This document shows positions 12,461 to 22,897 of a stretch of DNA of 64,000 nt, piece after piece. The translations under genes were made by a program, and so were the position numbers. Origin of the DNA: Mercenaria mercenaria (taxonomy: Eukaryota; Mollusca; Bivalvia; Venerida; Veneridae); NCBI RefSeq assembly GCF_021730395.1, contig NC_069371.1, positions 51,408,001-51,472,000 on the forward strand. The letters are read 5' to 3'. Under the pieces are notes generated by a model. The model made no database searches. It had not been told where the DNA came from and saw nothing but the letters and a program-made list of their open reading frames with translations. Position 1 is the first letter of the stretch. Every line of letters begins with the position of its first letter.

Positions 12461-12739
12461 TTACCTATATAAATTCTGTAAAAAATCGGCTTGTTTTTCA
12501 CAATAAAATATGAACAGGCAGAAACGTTTCCGTATTGCACTTTTAAAATTTCGTATTGTACCTTCCGTATGGTATGCTGCCGGACTACTTTCATTAATAT
12601 GCATGACCTGACACAGTTCTGTAAGTAGCGCACATAAATTTCACTTAACTCCGTTATAATATCGATCGATAAACATTGAAGATTTCGTTCAATAACAAAC
12701 CAACAAACGAAAAGGTAGACGTATATAGTAAAAGGGTCA
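12461..12739. other. Unassigned spacer
   Basis: AT-rich sequence after the end of duplication copy A. No gene or repeat was recognised. Confidence 0.35.
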
Positions 12740-13335
12740 TATCTCGTGGATTTTGATAATCACCGCAATGTCGCCTTGTCTCAAAACATAAAAAATGCGA
12801 AATTTAATAATCCTCGCGAGGCTTTTAATGCGATAATTATCGTCTTAATTATCGCATCTCTTTCTTAAGTTTAGCATCGGGAAAATTTAAATCCCGCTTA
12901 AAAATGAAACATAGTTGCGAGAATTAGTAAAACCTTGCATTGTTGCACTGACGCCGGTGATAAGGGTATTTCAGACACTAGTACCGTGGATAAAAAGTTT
13001 TGTTACTTCTTGAAATGGGAAATAGCATTAGCAGGGACTGCCATTAGAAACTTGTTTCAGTATATTGATATATAATGCCTAGGAAGAATTATATCGATCA
13101 ATCGTCTACAAATTTCATTCCAAGCGACAGTGCGACAATGCGATATTTTTTCTAATCGTCGCAACTATGTATCATTATTTAAGCGGACTTTTAATTTCCC
13201 GATGCTAGAATTAAGAAAGACATGCAAAAATCAAGACGATAATTATCGACTCATTGTTAAATCTTGCATGTATCTATGTTTTCGGACAGGGCGGCTATGT
13301 GATAATTATCGCATTGTCGCGTGTTGGTGAGGCGA
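12740..13335. mobile_element. Foldback-type element with GATAATTATC motifs
   Basis: The segment about 12825-12931 (tgcgataattatcgtctta, catcgggaaaatttaaatcc, agttgcgagaattag) is matched in inverse order by 13144-13250 (ctaatcgtcgcaact, atttcccgatgct, agacgataattatcga). Together they form long imperfect inverted arms around a ~210-bp centre. Several further TGCGATAATTATCGCA-like sites lie outside the arms. No coding sequence is present. A non-autonomous foldback element is the simplest reading. Confidence 0.6.
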
Positions 13336-13689
13336 GAATTAAAGTGGCATGAACAGGATTCCGTACCATGGTTTTGATTTTTTTAGTATCAAAACTGTCA
13401 GGACTATTCTCAAAGTTACTGTGTGAATGATTTTTCTCTACCGGAGTTGATTGTGAAATTTTGAAAGTTGTATGGTTTATGATGGAAGTCTATTTTCCAT
13501 TTTATGAGATTTGCCTTACTTTAGAGCAATTGAACTGGGAGTCCATTCTATTTTATTAAAACGAAAATTTCGATAAGCCGACGCAAGAAGGGTTTCTGCG
13601 TATTTCATTACCACAATCAAACCAAGTCTGCTAAAATTATGCTTTCTTGCTTGCGGTCTAAAATTATAAAATAATTTTTATAGATTTTC

Positions 13690-13935
13690 ACCACCAGGAA
13701 AAGTCTTTGCCTTAAGCAGCTAGCAAGCTTGTTCATCTGTGAAAGTTAAGGATAATAGTGTGAAAAGAGTTGGAAACAAAAGATTTTTCTCTTTATTCTA
13801 TATAGCATAAACAACCAAAGAGAAGTAACTGCGGTAAAAATAGTCAAAGAATCAAATCCTTTGTGATTTTGGTCGCCAGCACATCAAGTTTGTTCATCGA
13901 TGAAAGTTTAAAAATATCAAGCTGATAGTTTTTTC
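13690..13935 (+). repeat. Minisatellite fragment, 'taactgcggtaaaaatagtc' family
   Basis: Two partial units share 'agcttgttcatctgtgaaagtt', 'agagttgga-acaaaagattt' and 'taactgcggtaaaaatagtc' with the long array at 61990-63425. The right end is cut by the TTA-flanked element that begins at 13974. Confidence 0.65.
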
Positions 13936-13973
13936 TGGCACTTTCTTTTCCAATCTAAATATTATTTCTTTTA

Positions 13974-14923
13974 TACCCCAGTCACACATACGGCGCGGAT
14001 AGCTACGTCTAGCTAAGGATAGAAACGTAGTAATCCGTATCGATCCGTACCTGAGCCGTACCTCAAAGTAGTAACCCGTATCAATCCGTACCAACACTTG
14101 GTCAAACACTTGGTCAAACCGTATTCATGAGTTATCCCAAACGTGCGAGTTTCTCCAACTTTTGAACATGCACAAAAGTTTGAACGATCCGTAGCCATTT
14201 GAGCGTGACTTTAGTCCAACTTGGTTGAAACTTATTCATCCGTAGTTAAACTTACTAAACATAGTTTTCCGTACTGAAGCGTACCTTGCCGTAGTTTGAC
14301 ATGATGTTAAAGATAATCGTAATGAAAACGCTGGCAAAAGGTGGCCTATATATATGAAACTTACCGACCCGTTACTAAACCTTAATGCGAACGTAGTCAT
14401 GCGAATTGATCCGTAGCTGAACGTAGTTATCCGAGGCTGCCCGTACTTAAGCGTAGTTCAATGTAGTTCATCGCAGACCTGTCCACGCGCTGGGCAAGTT
14501 GTCAGGCGCATTAAAACGTAGCTCGACGTAGTACGCCGTACCTATTCGTACTTATACCCCAGTCACACATACGGCGCGGATAGCTACGTCTAGCCACGGA
14601 TAGAAACGTAGTAATCCGTACTGATCCGTACCTGAGCCGTACCTTAAAGTAGTAACCCGTATCAATCCGTGCCAATTCGTACGGCTCCGGTACGGCTCGG
14701 TACGAATTACTACGTTTCTATCCGTAGCTAAACGTAGCTATCCGCGCCGTATGTGTGACTGTGGTATTATTCCCGTGCTGTATCTTTCTTTTCCCCGTTT
14801 CTCACCATTTTGTACGTACTAAGATGTACTGCTCCGTACTCATCTGTGTACGCACCCCCACATACCAATCCCATTCACACCGTACCTCAACGCACGGACA
14901 TATCCGTATGTGTGACTGTAGCT
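13974..14923 (+). mobile_element. TTA-flanked inverted-terminus element (E1), nested
   Basis: The left end is TACCCCAGTCACACATACGG and the right end ...ccgtatgtgtgactgtagc, flanked by TTA (13971-13973 and 14924-14926). The interior is filled with short CGTAC/TACGGA/ACGTAG motifs on both strands and has no long frame. A 3-bp TTA target duplication fits PIF/Harbinger-type integration (known for that superfamily; the assignment here is inferred). Element E2 interrupts it at 14555-14766. A sister copy, E3, lies at 21371-22067 in opposite orientation. Confidence 0.75.
14555..14766. mobile_element. Short TTA-flanked element (E2) nested in E1
   Basis: This 212-bp element has ends that are inverted copies over at least 35 bp with one mismatch (gcggatagctacgt / acgtagctatccgc inside the common terminus). 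TTA lies on both sides (14552-14554 and 14767-14769). It is a deletion derivative of the E1 family that jumped into an older E1, giving a clear order of events. Confidence 0.8.
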
Positions 14924-14926
14924 TTA

Positions 14927-16105
14927 GCCTCTCTGTTTAAATATCGTCCATATCCACTTTTCTTCATACATATGGTTCTTTACAGTGGTATCAGAGAAAA
15001 GACATATCACCTCTTCAAATTTTTGGTCGAGATCTCCAATAAATTCATCCCTATATGTTCCAACTAATATAATAATTGGTTTGTGATAACTATTTCCAGC
15101 GAATGCGTCGATGGAAGGACATCATACGATTTGATGGTATTTTGTCCTCATTTTCAACCATGAATACATCTCTCCATATTTTACAATATAATAACACAGG
15201 TATGTACAATGTACTGAGATTGATATATAAATCAGTGTAGATATTGACCACTGCATGTAGAAACACACCGTCTGTTTATAATGTCCTGATTTATACATAC
15301 TAGAGTGGTCAAGGCTGATATGAAAACGCATGGGTGAGGTCAATGATACAGGGTTGACTATAAGTTTTATTACGATTTGATGTTTTCCTGTGCAGTTTTT
15401 ATTGAAAATTATCTTAAACTCTTAAATAAATATATTTTCTGCTAAACTATATATTAAAGGTGTATCAAAATTGTAATAACTTAATCCTAGATCATTACTA
15501 AATAAAAAAAGGCCTCAAAAATATTTTTATATGTGCCAATAATCATGGTACACCCTGTATGTGCATTTTTTGGAAATAAAAGTACTTTCCCCCCAATGCA
15601 CAGGGCCGTCGCCGGCTTCAAAAAAGAGGTCCGGCCATGGACGTTGAAGGCGTCTCGCGAGTGGCGAAGGCAGGAGAGGGGAGAGAGCAGAAGAGGAGGG
15701 TTTGGGGGGTCTCCCCCGAGAAAATTTTAAGATTTTGGATGCCAGTATATGCGTTTTTCTTGCATCTTGAAAGCATTTTCCATTAAGATTTTCAGTCAAT
15801 TTTATAACAGTTTTCAAGGATAACTATCCGACATTTGCCCAATGAATGTTGATGTATTTCACTTCTGAGTGTCAGCCAATATGTACAAAAGAAAACAACT
15901 ATTTCGATCCCTCTGTGAGTCTCATCAGGCGGTGGCATCAAACTTAATGCAACGATAAAGTCTGATACAGATATCCCCGCTATAGTTGTTTTATTTTAAA
16001 TTTATTTTGTTTTGTTTCTTTAATTTTTCTTCTTTGTTTGTTCTTTTTATATAAAACAATACAATTATAGACATAGTACTTGTTTAATCGTTATGCATAC
16101 ATGAA
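14927..16105. other. Unassigned, no gene recognised
   Basis: No recognisable exon, RNA or repeat. The GC-richer island at 15600-15720 gives overlapping short frames on both strands (proline/arginine-rich), which looks compositional. Confidence 0.35.
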
Positions 16106-17130
16106 CCTGACTCTGAGTTGCTGAATTCAACATAACATTTACCCGAGGTCATAGTCACTTATTGTAATACTTTTCAACACACAACATTATATAATTATGC
16201 AATAGTTAACATATATACAAGGTTCGCATGAACCCTCTCGTCATATTACATGTTTAACTGAGCTCATGGTTAAAATTTACCGAAAACACATCTACGTTTT
16301 TCATTCCTAGTAGTAAACTCATCTGCAATAGAGGTCATATCGGGAGTGTCTGTTCTATGCTTATGCACATGCATAGTCATAAGACTGTTGAGTCTAGTCT
16401 GTGTCATAGAGCTCCGAAGATATGTTTTTATTCTTCGCAGAGTAGAAACCTGACTCTGAGCTGCTGAATTCAACATTACATTTGCCCGAGGTCATAGTCA
16501 CTTATTGTAATACTTTTCAACACACAACATTATATAATTATGCAATAGTTAACATATATACAAGGTTCGCATGAACCCTCTCGTCATATTACATGTTTAA
16601 CTGAGCTCATGGTTAAAATTTACCGAAAACACATCTACGTTTTTCATTCCTAGTAGTAAACTCATCTGCAATAGAGGTCATATCGGGAGTGTCTGTTCTA
16701 TGCTTATGCACATGCATAGTCATAAGACTGTTGAGTCTAGTCTGTGTCATAGAGCTCCGAAGATATGTTTTTATTCTTCGCAGAGTAGAAACCTGACTCT
16801 GAGCTGCTGAATTCAACATTACATTTGCCCGAGGTCATAGTCACTTATTGTAATACTTTTCAACACACAACATTATATAATTATGCAATAGTTAACATAT
16901 ATACAAGGTTCGCATGAACCCTCTCGTCATATTACATGTTTAACTGAGCTCATGGTTAAAATTTACCGAAAACACATTTACGTTTTTCATTCCTAGTAGT
17001 AAACTCATCTGCAATAGAGGTCATATCGAGAGTGTCTGTTCTATGCACATGCATAGTCATAAGACTGTTGAGTCTAGTCTGCGTCATAGAGCTCCGAAGA
17101 TACGTTTTTATTTTTCGTAGAGCAGAAAAT
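16106..17130 (-). repeat. 343-bp tandem triplication of a transposase tail
   Basis: Units run 16106-16448, 16449-16791 and 16792 to about 17130, with a constant 343-bp period marked by 'cctgactctgag' and 'acatttgcccgaggtcatag'. Each unit contains the last ~45 codons of the hAT transposase plus ~160 bp of 3' flank. The first two units give identical 68-codon frames on the - strand (16270-16476 and 16613-16819). The third joins the longer transposase frame and differs slightly. Near-identity of the outer two suggests recent unequal exchange or replication slippage. Confidence 0.9.
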
Positions 17131-18006
17131 GTCCTTTCACTGGTAGCATTTGTTGCTGGAATATCTAATAAAATTTTGACGAGCGTCACAACTTCTGAAT
17201 AGATTGATCGCATGGGAGGTTTCAACTTGCGAAGATATTCAAATATATCAGACAGATTAATGGAGCCACTGTCTTGCTGTGCAAAATATGTTTTCAAAGT
17301 TTCCAGCTGCACTTTCAAAGAGTCCTTATTAATGTCTTTTTCATAGAACTGTGTCACGAACGTGAATTCATCATTGTAGTTCCCAAACTCTGACTGCACT
17401 GCTTTGATAAGAAGTTCCTCAACATTCCTAAACACTTATTATCCAGGCTGATCAAATCGATTCTTCACACAGTTTATGACTTAGTCCAATGCTTCAAAGT
17501 ATTTCTGCCTATACATGTCGCTTTCTGTTTGTGGAAAGAAATGCTCTGCATCTCCGAACTGAAATCGTTTCGGCATTTTTTCGTTTTCTCGGTACTGATG
17601 GTTCATTCACATCGACAGTTTCTGCCTTTTCTTTCACATTCTCATAGAATTCACTGAAACTTTCATCACTTCTCAGTTTTGTCAACGTTTCAAGTGTCAA
17701 CTGAGCCAAAACTTGGCTTTCTGATGCTGAGAGATCTTGATGCTGCAGCGCTTTACTTAAATTGTCCGTGCGAGCCATGATTGAATGTCCTAGCAGAACA
17801 CCAAACAGAAAGTCAAAAGATTTCATCTGCGCGTCTACACCTTTAATCCTAGCTCTCATGTCAGTTTCCTTAACTGATGAATAAGATTCCTCCCAAAGAC
17901 CCTGCAGCACTTCATAAGTGTCCACAACACTTTGCAGGCTGTTTGCCCTTACAGTCCAACGCGTCGGACACAATGTTCTGAACCCCGGTGTTTCAGGAGC
18001 AAGCAT
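16956..18006 (-). pseudogene. hAT-family transposase, 3' two-thirds, broken
   Basis: Two - strand frames belong to one transposase of the ZMYM1-like/TTF-type hAT group. 18006-17509 gives the middle region beginning near LAPETPGFRTLCPTRW, followed by a helical stretch. 17435-16956 gives the C-terminal hAT dimerisation domain with LLDIPATNATSERTFSALRK and LRSSMTQTRLNSLMTMH. The frames are separated by a one-base change in an A-run near 17577 (after PSVPRKRKNAE), beyond which the alternative frame continues KMPKRFQFGDAEHFFPQTES and then meets in-frame stops near 17480 and 17440. The N-terminal zinc finger and first catalytic region are absent upstream of 18006. It therefore cannot act as an active transposase. 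Confidence 0.88.
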
Positions 18007-18423
18007 CAGAAAAATATTAACACATAATATTAATTATTGATATATACACATATTCGATGAGTGGCTTCTTGATGCACGGAGTGGAAAGTCATGCCATTTG
18101 AAAATAGAATTGTATACCAAATGTAAGGGGAAAGTACTCAGACAAAACGTTTCAAAGTCATTTTGTACAATTTTTTTGTGAAAAAAAAAAGACATTGTGG
18201 GGTCGTTTTTATTCATTATCAGGGTCATATTTCACTTTCCTTAGAAGTTTAGTAGAAATTTTATTTTTAAGGAGAATGGTAATTGAAATCACACAATGAC
18301 CTTTGTTCGAAACAACAAGCAGATTGTCATTTACTCCTTTCTGTCGGTAAAATCATAATCAATGAGTACATCTTCCAGATTGATTCTTTGTCAAGTCATT
18401 AACAGGAAACCAAAGGCCAACCA

Positions 18424-18478
18424 AATACCTACCTACCTACCTACCTAACTACCTACCTATATATCTATCTATTAAAAC
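18424..18478. repeat. (CTAC)n/(CTAT)n microsatellite
   Basis: Uninterrupted ctac repeats followed by ctat repeats, about 55 bp, immediately left of the satellite array. Confidence 0.9.
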
Positions 18479-18639
18479 AGTTTAGAAATTGAGGACGCAT
18501 CTCAGAGTCAGTTGATACATTAAGCCTCTATTGAGGAAGACTAATACTATAAAAGCTGCGGATGGACCAAAGAGTCACCTTATATATTCAGCAGGTATTA
18601 AAGAGGAATATTCATTACAGAAATGGAGGACGGATCCTT

Positions 18640-19460
18640 GAATTAATGTATATGTTACAGGCATTTTCTGAATTTAGGCATTTTATATAATGCCTGAAAC
18701 TTTTAGGCATTTTGTAAAATGACTGTGTGTTTTAGTCATTTTACAAAATGACTGAATTTTCAAGGCATTTTGCAGAATGCCTGAAAATATTTGTAGGCAT
18801 TTTGTAAATTGCCTAATTGAGATAAAATAAAAATAACACGGTTTATTAAACAAGAGTGTTTAGTTTACACACATTTCTCGACCTTAGGATACTGTGCTAC
18901 TAAAGAGTAACTTATCTTTACAAGACACATTAGGATGACACCTGCTGTTACAAAGCTGTCCTGACTTCTGACACAAACACTGTTTAGTGTTACACCGAGA
19001 CTTTGTGTTTGTACTACACATTTAGCAAAGCATTGTCCATTGCATAATGAGCCGGACTTAACAGCCTTTCTCAGAGAAATTTCATTGTGCATATTCACAG
19101 ATGTAGGCGTCAAAAACATACTGTCAGCGACATCAGATTGATTCCTGGTATACTTTCCAATCAATTGACCCTCTTTCGTTCCAAGTTTATAACCTGTTTC
19201 AGTTTTTGACAGAATTATAGCCATCACATTCTTTGGATCACCCTTACCACGATCGACTGAATAAGAACATTTGTACCAATTTCAACGTCTGATAAGATTT
19301 TTTCCGACATTTTAAGCATTCTATTAGACTGCTGTTCAAGTGATCTTTCATATAAAATAATTTGTTCAGCAGCGCAAAGTTAACAAACAATTGAAGAACT
19401 GTAACCTTCGTCTCCGTTTATGGTTCCATAAATAGCATGAACAGTATTGTGACACATCGA
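18640..19460 (-). mobile_element. Fossil integrase-type element, 3' portion
   Basis: The - strand frame ending at 18865 resembles the region downstream of the integrase core in KRBA2/SCAND3-like integrase elements (GYKLGTKEGQLIGKY, then a Cys-containing tail). Only the 3' end is present, inserted in satellite array 2; it is broken and looks old. Whether it belongs with a DNA element of the Ginger type or with a retroelement is undecided from this fragment. Confidence 0.5.
18655..18815. repeat. Cluster of short palindromes (AGGCATTTT.AAAATGCCT)
   Basis: At least four consecutive ~30-bp blocks each form a near-perfect hairpin, such as AGGCATTTTatataATGCCT and AGTCATTTTacaAAATGACT. They lie at the downstream end of the fossil integrase element and probably belong to its terminal region, as subterminal binding sites or structural ends. 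Confidence 0.75.
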
Positions 19461-20294
19461 ACACTTATGCGCACTTAGGACGCATCTCAGAGTCAGTTGT
19501 TACATTAAGCCTCCATTGAAGAGGAGTACACATTCTTTAAGTTAATGACGCATATACTTTTTTGATTTCTATTAAAGAGGAGTACATACAATAAAAGCAG
19601 TGGACGCCCCTCTGAATTCTGTTTTGAAATTGAGGATGCATCTGAGTCAGTTGATAATTAAGCATCTATTGAGGAAGATTACATACTACAAAAGCTGCAG
19701 ACGCACTCAAGAGTCAGCTTATACATTAAGCCTGTTTTGAAAAGGAATATTCATTGTAGAAATGGAGGACGCATCCCTGAGTCAGTGTATACATAAGGCC
19801 TCCATTTAGGAAGACTGCATGCTATAACAGCTGCGGACTCACGTCATGGTCAGTTTAAACATTAAGCCTAATATATTGAAACGGAATTTACAGTATAGAA
19901 ATCAAGGACGCATGTCAGAGTCAGTTGGTACATTAAGCCTCTGCTGAAGAGGAGTACATACGTAGTGTTGAAGTTAATGTCATCTCAGAGCCTGCTTATT
20001 AAAGAGTAATACAAACTATAAAAGTTGCAATCGCTCATCAGAATAAGCTAATGCCTTAAGCATATACTAAAGACAAATATTCAATTTAGAAACTGCGGTC
20101 AGAGTTAAGAGTCAGTTGATAGATCAAGCCTTCTTTGATGAAGACTGATTACTATAAAAATGTGGAAGCATCTCACATTATACCTTTATTAAGAGTATTA
20201 CACAGAATAAAGAATCGTGGACGCATCAGCTTCCAACTTTTTTTTTGTAAATTCGAAGTAAATAAATCGTAAAAGTATGAAGTTTCTGAATGCG

Positions 20295-22897
20295 TGTAGT
20301 TCACTGTTAAGATTATTATTAAATATTTATGTGTTTAAATATTTAGATTAGCATGTTTCTGTCAATAATTCATTTGGAAATTAACATCATCATCCGAGAA
20401 TGACCAACACTTACATTCTGAATCTTTTTTTATCAAGCTAACTGAAGGATATCTGGAAATAGCTCTCTCATTTCATGACATTTCTTTAAAAAATCTTAAC
20501 ATTTCCACAGGACAACCATCTCACACCTGCCCCGTGGTCCATACAATTTGATACCACCTCCAAAATATTAAGGATCCCTGAGTCAGTATATTCTTAATAT
20601 GGTAAGAGAAATAATTGTTATCTGACGGGTTTTAATTAATGCTACTGATAAGTTGTAAATTACTGTAGGAGAATTTGTAGTTAACTTGTACACTCAAATG
20701 TTTTTTAAAAACTGATTGCACTTTGTTCAGCTGTGATCATAGTATGGTTATACTTAAAACTTTTATTGACAAGTATTTACCTTACATAGCAAGATCACAC
20801 AAAAAAAAAACAGTGAACTGCAATAACTTTTCCAACATAATAATTAATTGCTATGTAAAACATAAACTCATAATTTAAAAATAAATGCTTGCACAAACTG
20901 AGAGAAATAAAGAAATTGAAAATGTCTCTCTTTATTATACTATGACAAGACCAACAGCTGCTTATTGCAATAGCTTTTTTTTTTCAAACGTCACAGGGCC
21001 TACGCCATATAGCTACACAGAGCATGAAAGAAATAAAAGGTCCATTTAAATCTTACATTTTCCCAAAGAATTGGTACAGAACAACACAATAAAGAAAATC
21101 TGTGAGAGGATCCTTTGGATGTATACAACCCGACCAAACAAAATAATAGCCGACTCAGTTTGATGGAGTCTGTTCATGAGAGGTAATAAAATACAAATTG
21201 CAAAACCGGCTTAAGCGGAAGTCTATTATTATGAATAGTAAAATTGAATGAATTGAATTGAATTGAACCCGACCAAGCAAAATAATAGCCGACTCAGTTT
21301 GATTGAGTCTGTTCAGGAGAGGTAATGAAATACAAATTGCAACACTCTTAATGCCCCTAGCTCCGGCTTACGATACAGTCACACATACAGATATGTCCGT
21401 GCGTTGAGGTACGTTGCAGATGGGTTTGATCTGTGGTGAAGCGGACATGGATAATTACGGTGCAGTACGTCTTAGCACTGGAAAAATGGTGAGAAACGGG
21501 AAAGAAAAAGATACAGGACGCGAATAAGTACGGATAGGTACGGCGTACTACGTTGAACTAAGTTTTACTGCGCCGGTCAACTTGCCCAGCGCGTGGACGG
21601 GTCTGTGGTGAACTACGTCGAATTACGCTTAAGTACTGGCAGCATCGAATGACTAAGTTCAGGTACGGATCAATACGCATGACTACGTTCGCTTTAAGGT
21701 TTAGTAACGGGTCGGTAACCAGCATTTTCATTACGATTATCATTGACAACATGTCAAACTACGGCAAGGTACGTTTCAGTACGGATAACTACGTTTAGTA
21801 CGTTTAACTACGGATGAATAAGTTTCAACCAAATTTGACTAAAATCACTCCCAAAAGGCTACGGATCGCTCAAACTTTTGTGAATGTTCAAAAGTTGGAG
21901 AAACTTCCAAGTTTGGGATAAGTCTTGAATGCGTTTTGACCAAATGTTGGTACGGATCGATACGGATTACTGTTTTGAGGTACGGCTCAGGTACGGATCG
22001 ATACGGATTTATACGTTAATATCCGTCGCTAGACGTAGCTATCCGCACCGTATGTGTGACTGGGGTATTAAGCGGAACTCTATGATAATAAAATTGAATG
22101 TTCTCCACGCTTAGGAAGTCTGAGTTATTTTGGGTCACAAAGCCGTTATACCGCCCAAAAGCTGCAATATTGTCCACAAACCCACAAATGTATTTCAGCA
22201 AAGGACTGTCGTTATATTTATTTCAGACTAAAGTTTAAACAGGGTCTAAAGATAACATAACTTTTGAACTAGATCTGAGCGACACTAATACATGAATATT
22301 CTTTATTTTACCCTTCCTTGTAGAGAATATCAGCACCTCATAAACTCATTAAAAGCTTGCAGCAATGATCAAATTGCAATGTTTGACCGAGTCTTCAAAA
22401 TTAGAGGAAACAATAAATAGACATTTCTGAAGAGGCTAGTCAGGAATCGGTGCCACCGCGATTTCGCATTATTTAATGCAGCGAAGAAGAAATTTACCAG
22501 TTTACGACAGACAAAAATGTAGATTAGGATCATCGCCTTTCGCACCATAAATGGAAATGGAATTTCGCGCATTATTGCACGATGCACCTGTAAAACAAGA
22601 AAAATAAATTATTAATGCTTAATCCAAAATACTTTTTAAACAAATAAATTACTCTCGACAGCAAATGAAAGTGCACAACACAGTACATCATAGTCTGGAA
22701 ATAGAGCCATATAACAAAGGGAAGTAATTAAATGGGTTGCATGAACTTCTGGTCAGATATCCGAATCATGACAAACCATTTCTAGATTATAAAAGAACAG
22801 AGGAAACACAGTTTATAATTATTGCCTAATTTGCGTCCAAATTGCGCGAATCTCTTTAAAGTTATATTACATCGAAATTTCATATTTCAAAACATGA
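20295..22897 (+). repeat. Left arm of a large inverted repeat
   Basis: The sequence is the reverse complement of 24849-27220. Anchor pairs: agcatgtttctgtcaata (20350/27155), gtccatacaatttgatacca (20538/26970), cagctgcttattgcaatag-like (20955/26560), tagtctggaaatagagcc (22690/25040), and caaattaggcaataattata-like (22828/24920). The arm carries an extra TTA-flanked element (21371-22067) and a partial local duplication of repeat family R1 (21115-21360). Divergence is moderate by eye, so the inverted duplication is not recent. Confidence 0.85.
21371..22067 (-). mobile_element. TTA-flanked inverted-terminus element (E3)
   Basis: Ends are cagtcacacatac... and ...gtatgtgtgactggggta, with TTA at 21368-21370 and 22068-22070. 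The right arm of the inverted repeat has the empty site (ccggcTTAagcgg, near 26295 in reverse), with a single TTA. That proves both the 3-bp target duplication and the insertion after the arms formed. The interior is full of TACGGA/CGTAC motifs and has no transposase, so it is non-autonomous. Confidence 0.85.

Larger units (their letters stand above)
18480..20240. repeat. Satellite with ~75-80 bp units (array 2, inverse orientation)
   Basis: Units read gGACGCATCTCAGAGTCAGttgatacattaagcctctattgagga..., the reverse complement of arrays 1 and 3. Units are strongly diverged. The array is split by the fossil element at about 18640-19460; satellite resumes with 'aggacgcatctcagagtcag' near 19478. 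Confidence 0.85.
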
